A stretch of 64,000 nt of DNA from NCBI GenBank assembly GCA_905221605.1, contig CAJNDS010002092.1, forward strand, positions 1 to 64,000, written 5' to 3'. A program made the translations under genes and the position numbers. How positions within the stretch are numbered: the stretch's first letter is position 1; every line of letters starts with the position of its first letter. Shown here in pieces: positions 53,056 through 64,000 of this stretch. This DNA is from Symbiodinium natans. Its lineage: Eukaryota > Sar > Dinophyceae > Suessiales > Symbiodiniaceae. The notes under the pieces are model-generated. The model searched no databases, had not been told where the DNA came from, and saw nothing but the letters and a program-made list of their open reading frames with translations.

Positions 53056-56000
53056 TATATATGAACAGATACACCTTTCCAGGGACAATAGTAGTATCAT
53101 ATGCAAGGTTTCGGGCGGTATTATATAGTATAAATAAAGAGGGACCATACGGGAATACGATTTGTAGCCATTCGGTAGTAGGGTATATGATCGCCATTTG
53201 GGGGGGTTCATTTGTCCCCAAGGAGCTGAGCAGGTGGGTGGCAGGGCCGGCGTTCTCAGGGCCGTAGATGGAGTCCTGGAGGCGTGAGGGTCCGTTTACA
53301 GCGTTTACTATAGGGGCCTCAATAATTAGAATAGGGTTTGGGCGGGGGGGGGGGTCATTGTAGTATAATTTTAAAGGGACCATCAGGGAATACATGAGTA
53401 ATTATTCCGACCCCTATATTCGGTGGGATTTTGGGAGATTTTGAGCTCAGGGTACGGTTTCTTGATGAAATGTTCTAAGATTCTTTCTGGTTGGGTGGTT
53501 TGGTGACAGGTCGTTGCCGACATCTTGATGCCCCGAAATGCTGGCCTTCGAAAAGTGTTGTCGGTTACGGTCCTCGCGGGCTTGTGGGGTCCTTATCCGT
53601 ACCAGTAATAGTGCAGAGCCTTGATATAGGGTACCCAAAACCCATTCGTATGGCTTAGCTTTCTAAACAGGAAGCGACATGGTCAATGCCTCTTCAATGC
53701 AAAGTCTACCAAACGGCCATGAAAAGGTCGATCTCTCATGGCCGCAGTTCCTGACACGCTGCAGCCTGACTTAAATCGTATAACACTTTGAACCTGGAAC
53801 CCTAAACCTAATCCTAGAGCCCTGCATCAGCAATCCTGAACCCCAAACCCTGGCACCCACAACCTTGAAACATTTAACCGAACACCGTAAACCCCAATCC
53901 CTAAACAGTTACACCCTGAGCCCTTAACCCCCGAACCCCAAAACCTTAACCCTGCAACTCTTCAGCTCTATGACGTCAACCCTGAAACAGGTATACCTGT
54001 CAACCTTGCCTAGGGTTTAGGGTTTAGGGTTTTGGGTTTAGGGTTTAGGGTTCAGGGTTTAATTAGGGTTTAGGGTTTAGGGTTTAGGGTTTAGGGTTTA
54101 GGGTTTAGGGTGACGCAGTTCTAGGGTTTAGGATGCATAGCGTTGTAAGTCACCAATAGCGGCAACTAAATGCTCAGAAGAAGCCCAACAGGGCCTTGGT
54201 AGCCCAGTAACCATCCTATCATAAGGGCACCCTTTTTGTGGTTGGTTACTGTATAAGAGAAACCCAGAAACCAAAAACAGGGTAAAGGGTACCCCTTTGG
54301 GTTCAGGGTTGAAAGTTTTTTCGGGTTTAGGGCTTAGTGAGAAGGGCGTATCATTGCGCTGCCAGGTCTCCACGTAAGAGGCCCCTTGCAAGCCATCGCG
54401 GGGGCAGGACAGGTTCCTCGTCGGTTGCTTGGGTTCAGGGTGGCAAGGGGGCTGGGGGGCTGAGGGGGCTGTGGTTTATAGGGCGTTGGCTTGAGGGCAT
54501 AGTGAGGGCATAGGGATTGGGGCAGTGGTTCGCAAGTAGGTCCCTAAAAGGCCGAAACCCCACCAAACCCCACAGCAAGAGGTTAGGGTAAGCCCCAAAC
54601 TCTAAACCCGAGAAACCCTGAACCCTAGAAGCCCTAAACCCCAACCCAAATCTTTAAACTCTGACAAGCGGCTCCGTCCGCACCTTGGCAACGAGGCCTC
54701 CTGCCTCTTCGAGGCTGGCCTTTTCGAAAGGGAGCCCGGACAGGGTTGGATTGGGTTTTGGGCTTTGGGCTTTGGGCTTTGGGCTTTGGGCTTTGGGCTT
54801 TGGGCTTTGGGCTTTGGGCTTTGGGCTTTGGGCTTTGGGCTTTGGGCTTTGGGCTTTGGGCTTTGGGCTTTGGCTTTGGGCTTTGGGCTTTGGGCTTTGG
54901 GCTTTGGGCTTTGGGCTTTGGGCTTTGGGCTTTGGGCTTTGGGCTTTGGGCTTTGGGCTTTGGGCTTTGGGCTTTTGGGCTTTGGGCTTTAGGGCTTTAG
55001 GGCTTTAGGGCTTTAGGGCTTTAGGGCTTTAGAGCTTTAGGGCTTTAGGGCTTTAGGGCTTAGGGTTTAGGAGTATAAGGTTTGATTTGGGGGGCCAGGG
55101 TATTCAAGCTTCAAGTTGAGATGTTTAGGGCACAGGGCTTGGACTTGTGTTTGTTGGGTGGGTGGGTGGCGCACAGGTCTTACAGGGAGAGGTGGCCATG
55201 TCAGTCTGCTTTGTTGCGGTGGCTTTACAAGCTTGTAACGGGCATCAACGCTAATCCCTAAACCCTACCCCTAAACCCTAAACCCTAAACCCTAAACCTA
55301 AACCCTAAACCCTATAAACCATCACCGTCTTGGATGCAGATCTTCAGGAGCTTCTAGGTTGGTTGTAAAGTACCGGCTAAGGGTTTGGGGTTTAGGATTT
55401 AGGGTTTAGGGTTTAGGGTTACCATACTTACAACCTTGCAAAGCACAAACCCAAAACCCTGTAAAGCCTAAACCCTGCACCAAGCGCTACTAGTAAAGCC
55501 GACGAGCCCTAAACCCTGAACATAACCCTCTTCTAGTTCATGGTTGGGTTAGTATTAAAAAACTACATGTCTATTTCCTTCTTGAGGTTAAGTACCCTTA
55601 AAAATAAAGAGGTTACCCCACTATTTAAAATCTACATGTTTATTCCTTATTGAGATTAAGTACCCTTAAAAAATACAAATGTTACCCCACTATGACAAAG
55701 CCTTGCCTCCAGGCCCAGTCCAGCTTGCAGGACCAAGTCCAAGAAGTGCGCTGAAAGGTGGTGCACGCTGACGCCGCGGAGGCTGTGGCCTCCGCGAGTA
55801 ATAAAACCCTAAACCCTAAACCCTAAACCGCTTGATGTAACTAGAACAGGGTTTGGGGGAGGGGGGTTACGTTTAGGGTTTTGGTTCAGGGTTGGTTCAG
55901 GGTTCAGGCTTTGTGGGGTTGAGGGCTTCTACTTCAACTGGGTGTTTGCTTTGTTTCCTAGTTTGGGGTTTTTGGGTTTAGGCAATACATCTTGCAGTGA

Positions 56001-56609
56001 AGCTTATGCCTGATTATAGGGGTTACACCCCCTTCGTGGGTTGAGCAGAGAGGCTATTCGAGCTGAGGGTTTTTGTTAGGGCGGGTAGTTCCAGGGTATG
56101 CGCTTGATTTTCGTGCGGGACTGCTTAAGTAAGGGTTTTATTGGGAATTTCGGTCCGGAAATACAGGTGTTAAGGGTTACTTCTGGGGCTTGATAGTAGC
56201 AGCTACCACATTTGGCACTTGTATTTCTAGCACCCTCCGAGCTTCCTCCGTATTGCGGCGCAACCGGCCTAAACTCTACAACCCGAAAGCCCTAAACCCT
56301 AAACCCTAAACCCTATAAACCCTAAACCCTGAACCCTAAACCCTAAACCCGAAACCCTAAACCCTAAACCCTAAACCCAAGATTTGCCCGGCCTATGCTG
56401 GGATCGAGACTGCGGAGCTGCTGCGTCAAAGCGCCTCTTGAGGTGTAGGTGGGGGGCCGCGACATATTTATGGGGTTCTTAAGGGAGGGTTTAGGGTTTA
56501 GGGTTTAGGGTTTAGGGTTTAGGGTTTAGGGTTTAGGGTTTAGGGTTTAGGGTTTAGGGTTTAGGGTTTAGGGTTTAGGGTTTAGGGTTTAGGGTTTAGG
56601 GTTTAGGTT

Positions 56610-56648
<39 letters not shown>

Positions 56649-59600
56649 GGTTTAGGGTTTAGGGTTTAGGGCCTAGGGCGTCTCGAACAAACACCTCGCG
56701 GGGCGAGCGCACGGCACTTGCGCGCATCCTTCGAGTTTGAAAACTCGGCCGTTCGGGCAATCGCAGGGTGGCCTGTGTGATCGGGGCCGCATGACCGCTC
56801 CGAAATAATGCCCTCCCGCGCCGCTTGAGGGCGGCTCCCACCCTCTCTTCGCTCCGCCCCTTCTCGTTAAGCCAAGCCACCCTCTCTTTTTTTTTTTTTC
56901 TTCTCTTCTCTTTCTTTCTTCTTCTGTCAGGTTCGACTCACCCTTTCTTTCTTGCTTTCCGGTTTGATTGGTTGGACTGAAAATCGCTCTTCGCAGGAAA
57001 TCGCTTTATGCGCAACATATGCCTAAGACATTTGCACTATGGACAGCAGTCCTTGACTCGCTGAGAACACTGACGGACCGTGAACTTCTAAAAAATAAAC
57101 GCAGTATTACAGGCCGTCTTGCACGGCTGGGTGTTGAAGCTGGTAACGACCCGAAACCGGTGCCCGAATTTGAAAGTTTCTAATTGGAACGCAGTACAGG
57201 TTTTCGCAAGGGAATTTCGATCTGGAAACCCAAAGCTGGGTCCGATAGTTTCGGCCCGAAAACGGTGTCCGAATCCGAAAGTTTCAACCTGAAACCCCGG
57301 GTTTATCGGCCCGGAAGATCCGTTTTTGGATGGCCCTGCCTTCCTGTGAAATTGAAGCAGATTTTTGCTTCCTAACTTCTGCTTATAGAAAGTGCATTTT
57401 CATGAAGGCCGGGCGCCCAAGTCGAGTTCTTCTCTTGACCCTGGCAACGCGTGTTTCGACCCGATGCCGGTACCCAGATCCGAAAGATTCGACATGAAAA
57501 CACAGGGTATGAACCTCCCTGGGTCCGGAAAGGGCATTGGTCCGATAGTTTCAACCCGAAACCGGTGCTCGAATCCGAAAGTTTCAACCTGAAACTAACA
57601 CAGGTTTTAGCACGGGGGTAACTCCGACAGTTTCGATCCGGAAGCCTAAATCCGGGATTGGGGAATTTCGATCTGGAAACCCAAAGCTGGGTCCGATAGT
57701 TTCGACCCGAAACCGCTGTCCGCATCCGAAAGTTTCAACCTGAAACCCGAGGTTTATCGGCCCGGAAAATCCGTTTTTGCGAAACCGGTACTCGGAATCC
57801 GAAAGTTTCAACCTGAAACTAACACAGGTTTTAGCACGGGGCTAACTCCGACAGTTTCGATCCGGAAGCCTAAATCCGAGATTTGGGATTTTCGGTCTGG
57901 AAACCCAAAGCTGGCCGATAGTTTCGACCCGAACCCGGTGTCCGAATCCGAAAATTTCAACCACCCGAGGTTTATCGACCCGGAAAAGCGGTTTTTGGAT
58001 GGCCCCTGCCTTCCTGTGATCTGGAAAATTCAAGCAGATTTTTGCTTACTAACTTCTGCTTATAGAAAGCGCATTTTCATTAAGGGCGGGTGCCCAAGTC
58101 GAGAGGGCATTGGTCCGATAGTTTGAACCCGAAACCGGTGCTCGAATCCGAAAGTTTCAACCCGAAACTAGTACAGGTTTTAGCACGGGGCTACTTCCGA
58201 CAGTTTCGATCCGGAAGCCTAAATCCGGGATTTGGGAATTTCGATCTGGAGACCCAAAGCTGGGTCCGATAGTTTCGACCCGAAACCGGTGTCCGAATCC
58301 GAAAGTTTCAACCTGAAACCCGAGGTTTATCGACCCGGAAAATCCGTGTTTGGACGGCCCCTGCCTTCCTGTGATCTGGAAAATGGAAGCAGATTTTTGC
58401 TTACTAACTTCTGCTTATAGAAAGTGCATTTTCATGAAGGCCGGGCGCCCAAGTCGAGTTCTTCTCTTGACCCTGGCAACGCGTGTTTCGACCCGATGCC
58501 GGTACCCAGATCCGAAAGATTCGACATGAAAACACAGGGTATGAACCTCCCTGGGTCCGGAAAGGGCATTGGTCCGATAGTTTCAACCCGAAACCGGTGC
58601 TCGAATCCGAAAGTTTCAACCTGAAACTAACACAGGTTTTAGCACGGGGGTAACTCCGACAGTTTCGATCCGGAAGCCTAAATCCGGGATTGGGGAATTT
58701 CGATCTGGAAACCCAAAGCTGGGTCCGATAGTTTCGACCCGAAACCGCTGTCCGCATCCGAAAGTTTCAACCTGAAACCCGAGGTTTATCGGCCCGGAAA
58801 ATCCGTTTTTGCGAAACCGGTACTCGGAATCCGAAAGTTTCAACCTGAAACTAACACAGGTTTTAGCACGGGGCTAACTCCGACAGTTTCGATCCGGAAG
58901 CCTAAATCCGAGATTTGGGATTTTCGGTCTGGAAACCCAAAGCTGGCTCCGATAGTTTCGACCCGAACCCGGTGTCCGAATCCGAAAATTTCAACCACCC
59001 GAGGTTTATCGACCCGGAAAAGCCGTTTTTGGATGGCCCCTGCCTTCCTGTGATCTGGAAAATTCAAGCAGATTTTTGCTTACTAACTTCTGCTTATAGA
59101 AAGCGCATTTTCATTAAGGGCGGGTGCCCAAGTCGAGAGGGCATTGGTCCGATAGTTTGAACCCGAAACCGGTGCTCGAATCCGAAAGTTTCAACCCGAA
59201 ACTAGTACAGGTTTTAGCACGGGGCTACTTCCGACAGTTTCGATCCGGAAGCCTAAATCCGGGATTTGGGAATTTCGATCTGGAGACCCAAAGCTGGGTC
59301 CGATAGTTTCGACCCGAAACCGGTGTCCGAATCCGAAAGTTTCAACCTGAAACCCGAGGTTTATCGACCCGGAAAATCCGTGTTTGGACGGCCCCTGCCT
59401 TCCTGTGATCTGGAAAATGGAAGCAGATTTTTGCTTACTAACTTCTGCTTATAGAAAGTGCATTTTCATTAAGGGCGGGTGCCCAAGTCGGAAAAGGGCA
59501 TTGGTCCGATAGTTTCAACCCGAAACCGGTGCTCGGAATCCGAAAGTTTCAACCTGAAACTAACACAGGTTTTAGCACGGGGGTAACTCCGACAGTTTCG

Positions 59601-62600
59601 ATCCGGAAGCCTAAATCCGGGACTTGGGAATTTCGATCTGGAAACCCAAAGCTGGGTCCGATAGTTTCGACCCGAAACCGGTGTCCGAATCCGAAAATTT
59701 CAACCCGAAACCCTAGGTTTCGACCCGGCATCCTAATCCGAAATTTTCGACACGGAAAACGAGTTTTGGAACCTTCCTGCGATCCGGAGAAGGCTGATTT
59801 GGCTTACTGAATTTTGCTTATAAAAAGTGCATTTTGATCTGGGCCAAGTGCCCAGGTCGAGGCACCCCTCTTTCTTCGTTTGCGTCTGCTCAATCCGAAA
59901 GTTTCAACCTGAAACGGGTTTCGATGTGGAAACTGGTTTAGGCATGGAAAATTTTGGTTTGGATTTCCGCCTTCTAAATAGGAGTAGAACCCCAAATCCT
60001 AAAAAACAGGTTTCGACACGAAGTACCGAGACCCGATCCGACAGTTTCGACCCGAAACGCCTTCTAAATTAAACTAGAATCCCAAATCCTAAAAAACAGG
60101 TTTCGATGCGGAAATTGGTTTAGGCATGGAAATTTTGGTTTGGATTTCCGCCTTCTAAATACGAGTAGAATGCCAAATCCGAAAAAACGGGTTTCGATGT
60201 GGAAATTGGTTTAGGTATGGAAAATTTTGGTTTGGATTTCCGCCTTCTAAATACGAGTAGAATCCCAAATCCTAAAAAACAGGTTTCGATGTGGAAATTG
60301 GTTTAGGCATGGAAAATTTTGGTTTGGATTTCTGCCTTCTAAATACGAGTACAATCCCAAATCCTAAAAAACAGGTTTCGACACGAAGTACCGAGACCCG
60401 AGGTTTTAGGGATACTATTATATTATAATATAGAATGTCGGTCATGTACATGGAGTCCGACATTCTCTCGGACGAATTCGGATTAAAAGTCCTGTCGTCC
60501 TCGGCCACCAAGTACTAGCGATGGCACGCACTGGAATCTATACGGAGTGTAGTATTGCACACTTGTGACGAATGTTCGACATGACACCGTACAAAGTGGT
60601 ATACCAGCCGGGGTCACTCCTCTAACGCCTCAAGGCGTTAGAGAGACGTGCCGGTGAGTTTAGGGTTTAGGGTTTAGGGATTAGGTTTCAGGGTTTAGGG
60701 TACTCCCTACTCCTCCCTAAGCTTCCCTAAGGTTCCCCAGGTACCTAGCCCCCATGAACCCCCCTCCCTTAAGAACCCAAAAACATCACCAGCGCAAAAA
60801 CAACCTTAAAAGCCCTGAAATGGATGCGAACCACATGGCGGTTTCATTTCTGATCCCCCAACTCTAAACCTCCCCAAGATCTTGATCTCAATCAGGAGGT
60901 ACCTGATTGGGGGGTCCTTATTAGGAAGGGAATCCCACTATTTGGGGGGGGGGGGGGGTCTACTTTCGGGGGAACCCTAAACCCTAAACCCTAAACTCTA
61001 AACCCGAAACCATATTTTTTCAACCCCAGATAAGCCCTAAGCTCGCCAGAAGCAAAAACAAAACGGCCCTCCCTTCGGGTGGCACGGGGCGGATGAAGCC
61101 ATGGGTAGTTAAACGTAAGGGTGCAAAGTACCCTAAACAGGTTATAGGTATAGTTACCATGTTTAGAACTCTACTCATTTGGTTCTAGGGTTGCCAGAAT
61201 TTTATGACTCTACTAATAACTACCCATAAACCTCTACTAATTAGGCTCTCTGGGCATAGTTGCCAGAAATTTCAACTCTACGAATAGCTACCCATAAACC
61301 CTAAACCCTAAACCCTAAACCCTAAACCCTAAACCCTAAACCCTAAACCCTAAACCCTAAACCCTAGCGCGGGTTAAGAACATGATTCGGGTCAGTCTTC
61401 AGGATGCTCGGGGGCTTTGCGCCCTGGGCCTGAAGAACTCGAGCATGCTTTCCCACAGGCTCCATGTACCCTTATAGGGGTTTAGGGTTTAGGGTTTAGG
61501 TTTTATAGTAGATACCTAGGCCTTAAGGTACCCTTATAGGAACCCCTTTAAGGCCTACGTATCTACTACATGGGTACATGGAGCCTTAGGGGCTTTTGGC
61601 GGGGTTACGATGGTATACCTACAGAGGGACAATGAGGGAATCTGATGCTTTGGGGCGAGGGTTCATATGGTAATACGTATATGGGGGGCTTAATAAGGGA
61701 GTCTCGTTAGGGCTTGATTCCGACTCCTATAGGTTGTTGATCCGACCCCTATATTACCTCAAACCCTAAACCCTAAACCCAAAACCCAAAACCCAAAACC
61801 CTAAACCCTTAACCCTCTTGTTCTGGCGGCCTTCCAGCTCCTGGCTGCGGGCTTCGCTGGCTGCGAGCTGCGAGGACAGAGCATCAATCCTGCGCATCAC
61901 GGTTTAGGGTTTAGGGTTTAGGGTTCAGGGTTCAGGGTTCAGGGTTTAGGGTTTAGGGTTTACTGGGGCTTATAGGGTTTATGCGGCTTATAGGGCTTAT
62001 AGGGCTTAGGGTTTAGGGTTAGGGTTTACTGGGGCTTATAGGGTTTACGGGGCTTATAGGGTTTTATAGGGTTGATAGGGTTTGGAGGGTTAATGGAACT
62101 AGAGGGTTTATAGGGGCTTATAGGGGTTTATAGGGTTCGATAGAGGGTTTTATGGGGTTATCGGGCTTACAGGGTTTTATAGGGTTTATAGGGTTTAGGG
62201 TTCATAGGGTTTAAACTTTATGGGGCTTATAGGGTCTATGGGGTTTATAGGGCTTGGGTTTGGGGTTTAATTATAGGGTTTATAAGGTTTGTAGGGCTTG
62301 GGGTTTGGGTTTTAGGGTTTGGGGTTCAACTATAGGGTTTATAGGGTTTTTAGGGCTTATAGGGTTTAGGGTTTAAAGTTTAGGGTTGATGGGTTTATAG
62401 GGTTCTTAGGGTTTATAGGGATTATGGGGTTTTACAGGGATTATAGAGTTTATAAGGTTTATAACTAGGGGGTCTAAGGGCTTTTGGATACCCTTGCAAC
62501 GGTCACCGAGTTACCAAATTTAGCCACTTAAAGTCCCTGTTTGTTGGGGGGCCTGCACGAAGCAGCTGTGGACCAACCCTAAACCCTAAACCCTGAACCC

Positions 62601-64000
62601 TAAACATAAACCCTAAACTCCTTAGAACCTCCACTCAAGGCCAGCTTGAGGCGATCGATGCACACGTATTTTGCATTTGCGTTCTCCCCTTACAGTCCGA
62701 ATCCCTATATCATCGCGATGCAAACTACAGAAATTAATAGATCGCTTTTAACTAAACAGGCCCCCTTATACTGTTTCGTGGGTGGGATCAGAAGGGATTC
62801 CGAAACCCTGAACCCGAAACTTGCACCCATGATGATATTTTGCACTTTAGGCCGCAGCGATCGCCTTAAAAAGTAGCAAGTGGGCTGCTGGACGCTCATT
62901 CCAGGAACTGACAACCCTACGTAGTTCTACGTAGGGTAAGTATATAGGCCCCCTTTATTAAACGGGTAGTTGGGGGGTGCACCTTCAACCGTAGGGCAAT
63001 CATAGAAGCTCCCTTTATTTAGGGGGGTGCAGGTACAGTCTAAACCCGAAACCCGAAACCCGAAACCCGAAACCCTAAACCCTAAACCCTAAACCCTAAA
63101 CCCTAAACCCTAAACCCTAAACCGGTACAGTCTAAAGCCTAACCCCCTCCAGCCGCTTGTTGCGTGCATGAATCGCCCGGCATGCCTAAAGTCTATGGCT
63201 CCGGCGGCAGAAGATAGAAGGGCTTGGGGCTTATAGGGTTTAGGGTTTAGGGCTCAGTTTAGGGCTTAACCCTTATGAACCCTAGCCCTAAACCCTAAAC
63301 CCCAAACCCCAAACCCTAAACCCTAAACCCTTAGGGTTTAGGGATTCTACGGCTTAAAGGGCGTAGGATCCAGGGCCCCCGCTGGCCCCCTTGCTCGGCA
63401 CAGCGCTGCTGCGCCAGCGCCGCATCCGCCTGCTTCCCTAAACCCTAAACCCTAAACCCTAAACCCTACACCCTAAACCCTAAACCCTAAACCCTAAACC
63501 CTAAACCCTAAACCCTAAACCCTAAACCCTAAACCCGCAATGCATTGAGACCAACTGAACCTTAAAAGGGTTTATGAACCAGAGACCCTAAAAAGGATTA
63601 TAGTTGTGTTTATGAACCATATAGCCTAAAGGGATTATAGTTGTGTGGGGTATATGATCCCCATTTTAGGGTTCATTTGGTTCCGGGGTCTCAGGTTTTT
63701 GGAGTTGAGGGTTTCGCAGGTTTAGGGTGAACTGTAGGTAGGGTGCTTTCTTAAGGTTTCGAGTTTGACGGCAAGGGCTTTGGGGCTATCTACTGGTTTT
63801 TGGCCGCATTCGGCTTGCCCAGGTAAGTCGTTTTTGCTCCGAAAAGTGCCAGGCATAAACCTGCAAAATGCTGAACCGGATTTGGTTTTGAACAAGCCAA
63901 GTTTGGCAAAAGAAAACATTGGATCTGGTTTGGCATCCGGCCATTCCAAGTTGGAATGTTGCCTGGATGTTCGAGTCCTGACAGGCCGCCCAAGGCCGAA

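Overview
No protein family, rRNA or tRNA can be recognised with confidence in this window. It looks like nuclear DNA of a repeat-rich eukaryote whose telomere-type unit is CCCTAAA/TTTAGGG. That unit is used by plants and many algae, dinoflagellates and coccidian apicomplexans. Dispersed AAACCCT-like arrays are known from Eimeria, but the CAG trinucleotide arrays typical of Eimeria were not seen, so I do not name a genus. Below, 'C-array' means CCCTAAA repeats read on the + strand and 'G-array' means TTTAGGG repeats read on the + strand.

The main structure, repeated about 35 times, is C-array, then a 60-125 bp unique and usually GC-richer island, then G-array. Islands lie at about 2.3, 3.2, 3.9, 4.9, 8.5, 9.8, 10.4, 11.1, 14.0, 15.1, 15.9, 20.9, 22.8, 24.3, 27.2, 28.2, 30.9, 31.3, 31.9, 32.9, 35.0, 35.7, 37.0, 38.1, 38.7, 48.4, 50.4, 51.5, 54.7, 56.4, 61.4 and 61.85 kb. 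The geometry is the same on either strand. It puts a pyrimidine-rich CCCTAAA tract where a 3' splice site would be and a G(G)TTTAGGG junction where a 5' splice site would be. For most islands I could write a minus-strand exon with AG and GT borders and one open frame, often a whole number of codons. A few islands read better on the + strand. The working hypothesis is one or more long, intron-rich genes, mainly on the minus strand between about 56.5 and 2.2 kb, whose introns are filled with telomere-type repeats and small foldback elements. Short GC-rich islands are often open in several frames by chance, so each exon call is tentative.

Other regions: 0-2 kb is a dimeric satellite plus a TTCC tract. 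17.3-19.7 kb holds a 58-61 bp minisatellite, a GATAAGA tract and AT-rich DNA. 39.4-47.6 kb is a compound satellite block: a 21-bp array, a 161-bp poly-C, AT-rich palindromes with a 100-N gap, a TCATC tract, an 87-bp array of about 19 copies, TTTGGCCAAA palindromes, polypyrimidine repeats and a 147-bp poly-C. 57.2-60.4 kb holds a nearly identical 1,032-bp tandem duplication and a 91-bp array. Several families of short elements with terminal inverted repeats are scattered between the cassettes.

Two loci look like dated telomere-repeat insertions: (ACCCTAA)4 between 18-bp direct duplications at 49.34-49.41 kb, and a 33-bp telomeric insert in one arm of a foldback element at 61.46-61.59 kb. These suggest that arrays were seeded during break repair and then expanded locally. 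Most long open frames in the window are by-products of repeats whose unit length is a multiple of three.
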